Source: Candidatus Adiutrix sp. (lineage in GTDB: Bacteria > Desulfobacterota > Desulfarculia > Adiutricales > Adiutricaceae). From it: DNA of 9,058 bases. Of this stretch, positions 1 to 7,120 are shown in pieces. Each line of letters starts with the position of its first letter. The first letter of the stretch is position 1. Location: positions 1 through 9,058 of the forward strand of contig JAITBV010000026.1 in assembly GCA_031283395.1 (NCBI GenBank), given 5' to 3'. The notes under the pieces were generated by a model that did no database searches, was not told the origin of the DNA, and saw nothing but the letters and a program-made list of their open reading frames with translations. The position numbers were made by a program, and so were the translations under genes.

Positions 1-519
1 GGGGTATTCGGCGGCGAAGTGGCGCCGGGTGGCCGGCCGCCACAGCACCCGGGCCGGGGGCCGGGGGCCGGAGGGGAGCCCGCCCTCGAAGGGCCCGACC
101 AGGAGCCGGAAGCCGGGCCGCTGGAAGAGGGGGGCCAGGTCCCGGGCCCGGAGGGCGGCGGCGGCCAGGGCGGGCCTGGATTCCAGCACCCAGAGGGGCG
201 CGGCCGGTTTAAGGCGTCGATGGAGTTCCTCCAGGTGATAGCCCAGGCCCAGGCCGAAACAGAGGATGCCTTCACCATCGGAGAGATCCAGCCTGTCCAC
301 CAGGTTCCTGTCCTCGGCGGCCGGGTCCAGGGCGCTGGTTAGGCGGATGGTGCGTCCGTCCTGGCTGTGGCTTAGGCCCCAGGCCCCGGCCGGACCGGGC
401 TCCAGCCAGGCCCGGCTGCCGTCGGGGCCGGTGACTCCGTTTTCCTTGAAGACCAGATCCGGGAATATCCCGGCCGGGTCAGGCCGGGTCCCGGGGGCGG
501 CTTTGACTTCAATGGGCAA
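1..519 (-). CDS. Partial gene: N-terminal GLGLGYHL domain protein (DUF115- or CgeB-type glycosyltransferase), runs off left edge
   Basis: The frame stays open from about 540 to base 1 with no stop, so only the N-terminus is visible (173 codons from a TTG at 519). I prefer that TTG because AAAAGG sits 6 nt upstream and it overlaps the preceding gene by only 11 nt. An in-frame ATG at 540 has no ribosome site and would add MCWKRWN. Residues ~85-110 read ILCFGLGLGYHLEEL, then a strand ending LWVLES: a Rossmann-like GxGxG loop followed by an acidic residue. The DUF115 protein encoded at 2881-4506 carries almost the same block (LVFGLGLGYHLKLL, then LMVYEP). This N-terminal module occurs in DUF115/Maf proteins and, as I recall, in CgeB-type glycosyltransferases of sulfate reducers, so the missing C-terminus decides the family. 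It is last of the visible operon and shares the GCC/CTG/CGG-rich codon use of its neighbours. Confidence 0.62.
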   Translation of the reverse strand, partial: MPIEVKAAPGTRPDPAGIFPDLVFKENGVTGPDGSRAWLEPGPAGAWGLSHSQDGRTIRLTSALDPAAEDRNLVDRLDLSDGEGILCFGLGLGYHLEELHRRLKPAAPLWVLESRPALAAAALRARDLAPLFQRPGFRLLVGPFEGGLPSGPRPPARVLWRPATRRHFAAEYP

Positions 520-1657
520 GTTCCACCTTTTCCAGCACATAGCCCGGGCGGTTCTTGGCCCGGAGGTTCAAATCGAAGAGCCGTTCCCATTCGGCGGCCA
601 CCTGGTCCCAGGCGTGGCGGGCCCGCACGGCGGCCCGGGCCTGGCTGCCCAGGCGGGCCAGTTCTCCGGGCCGGCTCAGGAGGCTTTGGGCCCGTTCCAC
701 ATAAGCCTGGACGTATTCCGGGGAGCCGGGGCGGCCGCCCACCCGCAGTTCCGGGACCGGGACCGATTCGGCCAGGGCGAAGGCGTCGGAAGTCAGGGGC
801 GGAACGCCCAGGGCCTGGGCTTCCAGGACCGCCAGGCAGCTTATCTCCGGAAAGATCGAGGGATAGAGCATCAGGGCCGAACGGCTGAGGCTGCTATAAT
901 AATCGGCCTTGCCCAGGGGCCCCAGGTCTATCACGCCCGGGGTCACGGCCAGGAGCCGCTCCACCTCCCGGTAGAGCTGGACCAGGTGGGGCGGCGGTCC
1001 TTCCGGCAACTGGTAGCCGCAGACCTGGAGCCTTAGATTCGGGTTCCATTGATGGAGCCGGGGCCAGATATTCTCCAGGAGAAGTTTCAAGCCCCGCTCC
1101 GGGCGGGAGGCGTGGATGAAGAGGTCGGGGTCCGGCGGCCCGGCGGCGGCCCGGTCCAGGAGGTCCAGGTCCAGGCCGTTGCGGGTGACCACCAGGCGAT
1201 CGTCAAGCTGGGGCAGCCGGGTCAGGAAATTGTCCCTGTGGAAACGGGACAGCACCAGGAAGAGGTCTATCTCATCGTGCACCAGCTTCAACTCCCGGGG
1301 TTTGTCCAGGGTGTCGTGGTTCCACAGCACTTTCAGGCCGGAGGTCAAAGGCAGGTTGAAAAAGGCCGCGTAGCGGCTGACCACGAAGATGTCGAATTGC
1401 TCCCGGGCCAGGATGGCCAGGGCTTCCGGGAAATGATGATAGCTGACTTCGCCGTGCCGTCCCGGGCGGGGGCAGTTGTTGAAGGCCCAGACCTGGTGGC
1501 CGCGCCTGGCCAGGGCTTGGGCCATCTGGATGAAGGCTGTCTCCGAGCCGCCCAGGGACTCGCCCCTGGCCAGAGAATCCCCGGCAAAAGGGGGGCCGCT
1601 GGTGTAGAAGCCTATCTTGCGGGGCGGATACATGGCGGCGGCGGACGGTTGGTTCAT
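509..1657 (-). CDS. GT4-type (GT-B fold) glycosyltransferase
   Basis: A 382-residue protein, a normal size for a retaining GT-B glycosyltransferase, which moves a sugar from a nucleotide-sugar donor to a glycan or protein acceptor in the cytoplasm. Visible landmarks: an N-terminal strand KIGFYTSGPP (14-23); GGSE at 36-39, the glycine-rich acceptor-side loop typical of GT4; TRNGLD at 158-163 opening the second Rossmann half; ASRPERGLKLLLE at 183-195, the usual 'R..kG...l' donor-site strand; and EISCLAVLE at 271-279, the E-x7-E motif that binds the nucleotide sugar. No signal peptide or membrane span is seen. The ATG at 1657 overlaps the stop of the upstream GT2-TPR gene by 4 nt (ATGA), indicating translational coupling; a G-run lies ~7 nt upstream. 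A second in-frame ATG at codon 9 also leaves the fold intact. Donor and acceptor sugars cannot be read from the sequence. Confidence 0.9.
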   Translation of the reverse strand: MNQPSAAAMYPPRKIGFYTSGPPFAGDSLARGESLGGSETAFIQMAQALARRGHQVWAFNNCPRPGRHGEVSYHHFPEALAILAREQFDIFVVSRYAAFFNLPLTSGLKVLWNHDTLDKPRELKLVHDEIDLFLVLSRFHRDNFLTRLPQLDDRLVVTRNGLDLDLLDRAAAGPPDPDLFIHASRPERGLKLLLENIWPRLHQWNPNLRLQVCGYQLPEGPPPHLVQLYREVERLLAVTPGVIDLGPLGKADYYSSLSRSALMLYPSIFPEISCLAVLEAQALGVPPLTSDAFALAESVPVPELRVGGRPGSPEYVQAYVERAQSLLSRPGELARLGSQARAAVRARHAWDQVAAEWERLFDLNLRAKNRPGYVLEKVELAH

Positions 1658-2847
1658 GCCGAAGCCCCCGGGGCGAGATGGGCGAAGAGTTCCCGGGCCC
1701 GGCGGTGGCCGGGGGCCAGGCGCAGGGCCCTTTTCAGATATTCCCGGGCTTCGGCCGGCCGGCCCTGGGCCAGGGCCGTTTCGGCCAGGGCGAAGGGAGG
1801 TTCGGGATGGCCGGGGTTGAGGCGGCGGGCCAGATCAAAGGCCTGGCGGGCCGGGGCCAGGCGGCCGCATCCGGTCCAGATCCGGCCCAGGAGAAAGGCC
1901 GCCAGGTAGTTGTATTTTTCCGGGTCGGCCCCCCAGGCCTTGTCGCCGGGGCCCAGCACCAGGCAAGTCTCCAGGTGGGGGGCGGCCTCGGCCGGCCGGC
2001 CGGCGTCGTAGAGCAGCCGGCCCAGGTGATAGTGGCCGGGGCCGTAGTCCGGCCGGGCCAGGGTGAGAAGGCGGGCCGTCTCTTCCGCCTCGTCCGCCCG
2101 CCCCAGGCGGGCCAGGGTCTGGCTCAGGAGGATAAGGCTATGACCCCGGAGGGCCGGGTTGCCCCCTTCAGCCGCCGCGGCCCGCTCCAGCCAGGGCCGG
2201 GCCTCGGCCAGGCGGCGCAGGGTGAAAAGGGTGCGGCCGGTCTGGTAGAGCCAGTAGAAATCTCCGGCCCGGGTCTCCGGGGCGTTCAGGAGCAGTTCCA
2301 GGTTGCGCTCGCCCTTCTGCCGGGCCGCGCCGGCCTCGGCATAGCCCCAGTGCCGGATCTCCACCCCCGTGGCCACGGACGCGTAACCTTCCGGGTGGAC
2401 CAGTTGCTCGTGGACCCGGCCCTGGAAAAGGACCTGTCCCGGCCGGTTGGGGAAGACCCGTTTCTGCCAGAGCTTGTCCCCCTGGGGGACCACCACTTCC
2501 GTGGCCCAGAGGATAAGGTCGCCGCCCGGTTCAAGGTGCCCGCGGAGTTCCGCCAGCCCCTCGGGGGTCAGGCTGTTGTCGGCATCGAGCCAGAGTACGA
2601 AATCCGTGGCCGCGGCGGCCAGGCCGAAGTTGCGGGCCGCGGCGAAATCGCCGCTCCAGGGGAAATCCAGCACCCGGGCCCCCCAGGCCCGGGCCAAGGC
2701 CGGGCTCTGGTCCGTGGAGCCGGTGTCCACCACCACGGCCTCGTCCACCAGGGGGGTCAGGGGGGCCAGGCTGCGGGGCAGGTTGGCCGCCTCGTTCTTC
2801 ATGATCATGGCCAGGCCCAGGCTGGGCCGGCCGCGCGGGGCATCCAC
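1654..2847 (-). CDS. GT2 glycosyltransferase fused to C-terminal TPR repeats
   Basis: 397 residues. Residues 9-100 are a GT-A fold start: LGLAMIMKNEA (10-20), DEAVVVDTGSTDQS (35-48), GDFAAARNFG (66-75) and LDADN (87-91), the D-x-D that holds the metal and the nucleotide sugar. RVHE at 144-147 is also typical of the family. The layout is that of SunS-like and TPR-linked GT2 enzymes, inverting cytoplasmic glycosyltransferases, some of which glycosylate peptides or proteins. From about 195 to 390 the chain is helical TPR (LGRADEAEETARLL, AGRPAEAAPHLE, QGRPAEAREYLKRALRLAPG), probably an acceptor-recognition arm. Start: GTG at 2847 with GGGGGTG 5 nt upstream; starting at Met14 would delete the first beta strand. 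It follows the DUF115 gene by 33 nt and overlaps the next gene by 4 nt. That the acceptor is a protein is inferred from the TPRs. Confidence 0.9.
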   Translation of the reverse strand: MDAPRGRPSLGLAMIMKNEAANLPRSLAPLTPLVDEAVVVDTGSTDQSPALARAWGARVLDFPWSGDFAAARNFGLAAAATDFVLWLDADNSLTPEGLAELRGHLEPGGDLILWATEVVVPQGDKLWQKRVFPNRPGQVLFQGRVHEQLVHPEGYASVATGVEIRHWGYAEAGAARQKGERNLELLLNAPETRAGDFYWLYQTGRTLFTLRRLAEARPWLERAAAAEGGNPALRGHSLILLSQTLARLGRADEAEETARLLTLARPDYGPGHYHLGRLLYDAGRPAEAAPHLETCLVLGPGDKAWGADPEKYNYLAAFLLGRIWTGCGRLAPARQAFDLARRLNPGHPEPPFALAETALAQGRPAEAREYLKRALRLAPGHRRARELFAHLAPGASA

Positions 2848-2880
2848 AGGTTCACCCCCGGGGTTGATAAGGGCTTGTCC

Positions 2881-4506
2881 TCAGAGCGACAGTATCATGG
2901 TGCTCATGGTCCGCTCGGCCCGGTCCATGGCGCTTAAGAGTTCCCGCTGGGTGTTGGCCACCTGGGCCTCGGCCAGGACCCGCTCCAGAAATTTGCTGAT
3001 CTGGCCGACGGCCTGCACTTCGGCGTAGGCCTTTTTATAATCCAGGTGGGCCAGGCGGCGCAGGGTGCTGACGACCCCGGCCAGTTGCCGGAGATCTTCC
3101 TCGACCTCCTTTTTGGAACTCAAGGGCAGCTTGGGCAGCACGGCGGCCAGGTCCAGGGGCCCGGAGACGGGCGGGAGGCCGGCGACCACGGCCCCTAGAT
3201 CGACTTCCTGAAAGCCTTCTATGCGGGCTCCGCCGGCCGAGGCGTTGAGGAGTTCCGGGGGGGAGGCCTTGGCCTTGACCGTGCGGGCCGCTTCGGCATA
3301 CCAGTTAAGGGAGGCCAAAAGTCCGGTGTTGGTGGCCACCCGTCCGCCGTCCACCCCGGGTACGATCAGGGGGGCCTTGTCCTGGTCCACCACTTCGCCG
3401 GGAGTGCCTTCGGCATGAAGGCGGCCGCCACCGGCGTAGGCCTGGTCCTGGGCCACCAGGACCAGTGGCCCCAGACCCCAGCAATAGGCCAGGGCAAAGG
3501 CGGCCGTGCCGGCATTTCCCCCCTGTGGCAGGAAGGCACCCCGGCTGAAGACCAGGGCTTCGCCGGGCGAGGCGTGGAAGACGGCCTGGTGGAAGCCGGT
3601 CAGTTCAAAATTGGCCGGGTGGCAGCCCGAGGCCAGGGCCAGGACGGTCCCGGGGGAAAGGAGCGCCTTTTCCTCTTCGCTCAAACGCAGATAGGAACTG
3701 GTGTCTTCTGATTCCAGGACCACGATGACGTCCGGGCTGACGCCGTGAGCCAGGAGGGGTTTGACGGCCGAGGCGGCGGCCAGGATAAGGCCCCGCGGCC
3801 CAACCTCCCTTAGGCAGGCGGCGTTCTGGTCCAGGCTGGGCCCGGAACCCACCAGGAAGGCGGCCCGGGCCGGCAGGCGGCCCTTGAGCAGCATCAGGTC
3901 CGGCAGGGTCAGGAGCCGGCCGGAGTTAAGGGCCAGGTTCTCCATGAAGGCCGGCCCGGTGTTGGCCCGGGTCCGGTCTATGACCGCCCGGCGGATGACT
4001 TCCTGGTGGATATACTCGCTGAACGCCTGGCAGCTCTCCGGGTCCATCTCCTGGTAGCTCTCGGCGATCACCACCATGAGCCCCCGGGCCGGGCCGTAGA
4101 CGACTTCCCGGCTGACCGCGGTCTTGAATTCTTCCGGCGTGGAGAAGATGAAGGGGGCTTCGCCGTCCTCGGGGCCGAGTCCGGGCTTAAGGGACCAGAA
4201 CTCCTTGATGTCCGGGGATGGTTCATAGACCATGAGCCGGAGACCTGGGTGGTCGCGCCGCAAAAGTTTCAGGTGGTAGCCCAGGCCCAGGCCGAAGACC
4301 AGGGCCAGGCCGGGAGCCTGGTTCGGGAAGTGGCGGGTGCCCCGGGCCAGCCAGCCGGCGGCTTCGGTCCAGGGGTCGTCGACCTGGTGGAGGGTCCGGT
4401 CTTTATATATGAGGCCGGGGCCCTGCGGCCCTCCGACCAGTTTGAGGACGGCCTCCGGGAATCCGGCGGTCTGGTTCGGGTCTGGCGCGGCGGTTTCCAT
4501 GTTCAT
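2881..4506 (-). CDS. DUF115 / Maf-type (MptE-like) motility-associated glycosyltransferase family protein
   Basis: 541 residues in three parts. Residues ~67-97 hold a Rossmann-like block, LVFGLGLGYHLKLL then LMVYEP. Residues ~205-410 are the DUF115 core: AAFLVGSGPSLDQN (215-228), LILAAASAVKPLLAHGVSPD (240-259), GGNAGTAAFALAYCWG (329-344), LVLVAQDQAY (348-357) and a late GVDGGRVATN (384-393). The rest is a charged helical tail. In Campylobacter, Aeromonas and Clostridium, Maf proteins of this family add nonulosonic acids to flagellin in the cytoplasm before export. Activity here is inferred from the family. Deviations: the usual GQDLAY motif reads AQDQAY, and the usual aspartate in the strand after 'Pd' appears as VVLESED, so donor preference may differ. 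ATG at 4506 has AGGGGG 9 nt upstream; a second ATG lies two codons in. The gene lies 32 nt after the CgeB-like gene in an AT-rich gap. Confidence 0.85.
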   Translation of the reverse strand: MNMETAAPDPNQTAGFPEAVLKLVGGPQGPGLIYKDRTLHQVDDPWTEAAGWLARGTRHFPNQAPGLALVFGLGLGYHLKLLRRDHPGLRLMVYEPSPDIKEFWSLKPGLGPEDGEAPFIFSTPEEFKTAVSREVVYGPARGLMVVIAESYQEMDPESCQAFSEYIHQEVIRRAVIDRTRANTGPAFMENLALNSGRLLTLPDLMLLKGRLPARAAFLVGSGPSLDQNAACLREVGPRGLILAAASAVKPLLAHGVSPDVIVVLESEDTSSYLRLSEEEKALLSPGTVLALASGCHPANFELTGFHQAVFHASPGEALVFSRGAFLPQGGNAGTAAFALAYCWGLGPLVLVAQDQAYAGGGRLHAEGTPGEVVDQDKAPLIVPGVDGGRVATNTGLLASLNWYAEAARTVKAKASPPELLNASAGGARIEGFQEVDLGAVVAGLPPVSGPLDLAAVLPKLPLSSKKEVEEDLRQLAGVVSTLRRLAHLDYKKAYAEVQAVGQISKFLERVLAEAQVANTQRELLSAMDRAERTMSTMILSL

Positions 4507-4515
4507 TTTTTATTT

Positions 4516-4521
4516 CCCCCT
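4516..4521 (-). promoter_or_regulatory. Ribosome binding site of the DUF115/Maf-type gene
   Basis: Minus-strand AGGGGG followed by 9 nt of nearly pure A/T (AAATAAAAA) and ATG 4506. The local drop in GC should keep the start unpaired in the mRNA. It supports initiation here rather than only read-through from the upstream gene. Confidence 0.65.
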
Positions 4522-4538
4522 GCTTTTATCATGGAGTT

Positions 4539-6080
4539 TTAGTTGAGGCTGATATAGGAGTCCACGGCGGCCCGGCTGTAGATAAGGCTCAGGGTCTCGT
4601 CTCCAGGGTGGTGTTCCAGGACGGCCCCGGCCACTTCCCGGGCCTCGGCCGGCGCGCCGGCGTTCAAAAGCAGGCCGCTCAAGGCCCGGCCGACCTCCAG
4701 GTGGTCCGGCCGTCCGCGATGGGCGGCCAGGTAGAATTCAAAGGCCCGCCACAGGGCCGGGTCATGGGGCAGCAGGTTGAAGCCGGGGACGACGACCTCG
4801 TCCAGCTCCATCTGCCTGTCCCCCAGGGCCTTGAGGGCCTCGACGCTCAAGCGTCCGTCTTCCAGGGCCGGGAAAGCCTCCCCCAGGCCGGTGTGGCGGC
4901 CGAACCATTCGGCGGCTTCGCCGGTCCGCCCCTGGGCCAGGGCCATGACGCCCAGGCTGAGGCCGGCCCGGAGAAATCCCTCTTCCAGGGCCTCCTGGAG
5001 CCGGAGCCGGGCCTTATCCCCCTCGCCCTTGAGACGGGCTATGTGCCCCAGCATGAAGCGGCCCTCGGGCGACAGGTGGCCGTGTTTTTCGGCCCGGCTC
5101 AGGGTATCCTCGGCCCGGCCGAGGCGGTTCCGGCCGTTTTCCTCGGGCCAGCGCAGGGCGGTCAGAAAAAGGGTCCGGCCGAGGCGGTCCCAGTCCTTGT
5201 CGGCCCGCCAGCCACGGTCGCGCTTGATTTCGGCGGCGTCGCGCAGCAGCTTTTCCGCCCGATGGATGATATCATGGGCGCTTAAGACCTTGGCCTTGGC
5301 CCGGGCGGCCATTTTGGCCAGGCGGGCCTCATCGGCCAGCCAGTAGTCGGCGGCGGCAAAGAGTTCCTGGGGCTCGAACCAGGCGAAATCCTCGCCGGGC
5401 TGGAAAATTTCACCCAGATCGCCCCCGGCCTTTTCCGTGAAGAGAGCCGCTCCGCAGGCCAGGGCCTCGAACATGCGGGTGGTCACCCCGGGGAAGAGGT
5501 TTTCATTCAAAATAAGGCGGCTCTGGCGATAGAGGGCGGCGCTTTCCTCAGGCCCGGCCCAGCCCGGTCCCCGGTCGCCCAGAGTCTTGAGGCTGAAGCG
5601 GCTGGAGAGGCTCTGGATGAGCTGGCCGCGCTTGCCGCGCACCTGGTCGTTCAGAACCCCGACAAAGCCGAAGTCATAGACTTTTTCCCCCGGCTCGTCC
5701 GTGGCGGACTGGTAGGCCGCGGTGTTGACGGCCACGGGCAGCCAGCGGCCATCGAGGCCCTCTTCCTGAAAGCGGGCGGCGAAGGGTTTCTGGTCGGCGT
5801 AGCAGATGTCGAAGAGGGTCCCGAAATGTTTCTGCCACCAGAAATTTATGGGGGTGTCCACCGCGTAGTAGATTTTGGGGATATCCAGTTCCTCCAGTCC
5901 TTCGGGCCAGGCGTGGCGGCCGAGGTGGTCGGTGTAGACCAGAAGGTCCGGCCGGTCCACCAGGCGGTCGAAAAAATGAGCCAGGGGAAAGCCGTCGGCG
6001 TGGGGCGGGGCCAGCACCTTGTGTCCCTGGCTGGCGAAAGCCGCATGGAAATATTCACTGCCCAGGCATAAAATAAGCAT
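4539..6080 (-). CDS. CgeB-like glycosyltransferase with C-terminal helical (TPR-like) repeats
   Basis: 513 residues from the chosen ATG. The N-terminal half is GT-B like: a short strand MLILCLGSEYF, DLLVYTD (~45-51), IPKIYYAVDTP (~67-77), and then YDFGFVGVLNDQVRGKR (~135-151). The diagnostic block is LILNENLFPGVTTRMFEALACG followed by ALFTE (about 189-215) and LGEIFQPGEDFAWF, matching the 'n.R.fEalacGa.lltd...l...f..g.e...' pattern of CgeB / Glyco_trans_1_2. From ~300 to the end it is helical, with TPR-like units (LSPEGRFMLGHIARLKGEGDKARLRLQEAL; QGRTGEAAEWF; NAGAPAEAREVAGAVLEHHPGD). CgeB was first named for spore-coat maturation in Bacillus, but such proteins are widespread as glycosyltransferases. 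Start: ATG 6080 has GAGAGG 7 nt upstream; a TTG two codons earlier would leave almost no spacer. It starts 25 nt after the radical SAM stop. Specificity is unknown. Confidence 0.78.
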   Translation of the reverse strand: MLILCLGSEYFHAAFASQGHKVLAPPHADGFPLAHFFDRLVDRPDLLVYTDHLGRHAWPEGLEELDIPKIYYAVDTPINFWWQKHFGTLFDICYADQKPFAARFQEEGLDGRWLPVAVNTAAYQSATDEPGEKVYDFGFVGVLNDQVRGKRGQLIQSLSSRFSLKTLGDRGPGWAGPEESAALYRQSRLILNENLFPGVTTRMFEALACGAALFTEKAGGDLGEIFQPGEDFAWFEPQELFAAADYWLADEARLAKMAARAKAKVLSAHDIIHRAEKLLRDAAEIKRDRGWRADKDWDRLGRTLFLTALRWPEENGRNRLGRAEDTLSRAEKHGHLSPEGRFMLGHIARLKGEGDKARLRLQEALEEGFLRAGLSLGVMALAQGRTGEAAEWFGRHTGLGEAFPALEDGRLSVEALKALGDRQMELDEVVVPGFNLLPHDPALWRAFEFYLAAHRGRPDHLEVGRALSGLLLNAGAPAEAREVAGAVLEHHPGDETLSLIYSRAAVDSYISLN

Positions 6081-6087
6081 ATCCAAA

Positions 6088-6093
6088 CCTCTC
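6088..6093 (-). promoter_or_regulatory. Ribosome binding site deciding the CgeB-like start
   Basis: Minus-strand GAGAGG, 7 nt before ATG 6080, in an AT-rich gap between two GC-rich genes. The upstream in-frame TTG at 6086 would leave a spacer of only 1 nt, so the ATG is the likelier start. Confidence 0.7.
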
Positions 6094-6105
6094 TTTTGGT
6101 GGTTA

Positions 6106-7107
6106 TTAGTCAGTTAAAGCGCCCACGGCACCTGAAAGGCACTGGCGGCAGGGCGGCCGGCCGGCGGCTTCGGCCTCGGTCAGCCGGAGAGCCGCGGGTG
6201 AAGCCCAGACCTCGGCCAGGGAAATTTCGGGGAAGCGGCCCAAGGGGGCCAGGCGGCCGAAATCGGAACAGCAGGGGAAGAGGCCGCCGTCGGCCTGGAG
6301 GGCCAGCCGGGTGAAAGGCTCGGCGCAAAAGCCGCCGGGACCGGCCGCGCCGGAATCGGCGGCCGGGGCCAGGTCGGTCTCTGAAAGTCCCATGATATTA
6401 TGGTAACGCTGAAAGCTGAGATAGTCGGCCAGGGGGGTGAAAAGTTCCCGGAATTGGTCCCGTTCGGCCAGGTTTATCTCCATTTCCACAAAGCTGAGGC
6501 GTAAGAGGGGCAGTTCCGAGCCGGCCTTTCGGCGTACGGCCAGAAAGCCGGCCAGGTTTTCCTGGAGGGTTTCCCAAAGGCCGCCGGGACGGACCCGGGC
6601 GTAGGTATCCGGCCCGGCCGCGTCCACCGAGACCATCAACCGGGTGAGCCCGGCTTCCATAAGGGTGCGGGACCGCTCCGGGGTCAAAAGGGAGCCGTTG
6701 GTGATGAGGCTTATATCCAGGACGCCGGCGCTTTTGGCTTCGGCCACCCACTGGTGGATATCCTCCACCAGGAGCGGTTCGCCCGTCAGGCCCAGCCGCA
6801 GGGAAGGCAGGCCAAAGGCCGCGCCTTCGGCCAGGGCCCGGCGGTAGACGGCCCGATCCAGAAAGAGGCCCCGGGTAAAACCGGGAAAAAAATGCCCGGT
6901 CCGGCCGGCCGGGCACATAAGGCAGCGGAAGTTGCAGGCAGTGGTGACATCCACGTCCAGGTGGAGGGGCGCGGCCGGCCGGCGACCGGCTTCCGCCTCG
7001 CGGAATCGGCCGCGGTAGGCGGTGAAGGCCGGGCCCAAAAGCCGGCCGAGGCGGGCTTCAGGATCCTGGTCCGCCACCAGGCGGCGACGCTGGAGAACTG
7101 GGGACAT
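6106..7107 (-). CDS. Radical SAM / SPASM-domain protein, first gene of the glycosyltransferase operon
   Basis: 333 residues. ACNFRCLMCP gives the C-x3-C-x2-C triad (Cys58, 62, 65) that binds the SAM-cleaving 4Fe-4S cluster. GLTGEPLL (106-113) is the 'GGEP'-type SAM-amine motif, followed by LITNGSLL (134-141) and MVSVDA (158-163), all typical TIM-barrel strands. The C-terminus has FCAEPFTRLALQADG, FPCCSDF and PPCRQC (Cys261, 279, 280, 320, 323), with LGRFPEISLAEVWASP between: a reduced SPASM/twitch auxiliary-cluster domain. Relatives modify peptides or small carbon substrates by radical chemistry, and many unassigned ones sit in surface-glycan loci. The substrate here is unknown; a sugar, or an amino-acid side chain on the acceptor protein, are both possible. 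ATG 7107 is the first start after an in-frame stop at about 7157-7159, but the upstream Shine-Dalgarno match is poor. It lies just downstream of the sigma-54 type element at 7204-7221. Confidence 0.88.
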   Translation of the reverse strand: MSPVLQRRRLVADQDPEARLGRLLGPAFTAYRGRFREAEAGRRPAAPLHLDVDVTTACNFRCLMCPAGRTGHFFPGFTRGLFLDRAVYRRALAEGAAFGLPSLRLGLTGEPLLVEDIHQWVAEAKSAGVLDISLITNGSLLTPERSRTLMEAGLTRLMVSVDAAGPDTYARVRPGGLWETLQENLAGFLAVRRKAGSELPLLRLSFVEMEINLAERDQFRELFTPLADYLSFQRYHNIMGLSETDLAPAADSGAAGPGGFCAEPFTRLALQADGGLFPCCSDFGRLAPLGRFPEISLAEVWASPAALRLTEAEAAGRPPCRQCLSGAVGALTD

Positions 7108-7120
7108 GGCGGTCTCGGGC

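Noticed and set aside
266..1909. Plus-strand open frames of 256 and 286 codons (266-1036 and 1049-1909)
   Set aside because: Both are antisense to the GT4 gene and its neighbours, lack recognisable motifs, and cross real gene ends.
1678..2937. A 419-codon plus-strand open frame
   Set aside because: It is antisense to the GT2-TPR gene, crosses a gene boundary, and has a Gly/Gln/Pro-rich composition typical of GC shadows.
4608..5285. A 225-codon plus-strand open frame
   Set aside because: It is a shadow of the CgeB-like gene's helical tail; no motif or convincing ribosome site.
6398..6916. A 172-codon minus-strand frame inside the radical SAM gene
   Set aside because: It is a different frame of the same strand, Pro/Gly/Arg-rich, and overlaps the catalytic barrel of a well-supported gene.
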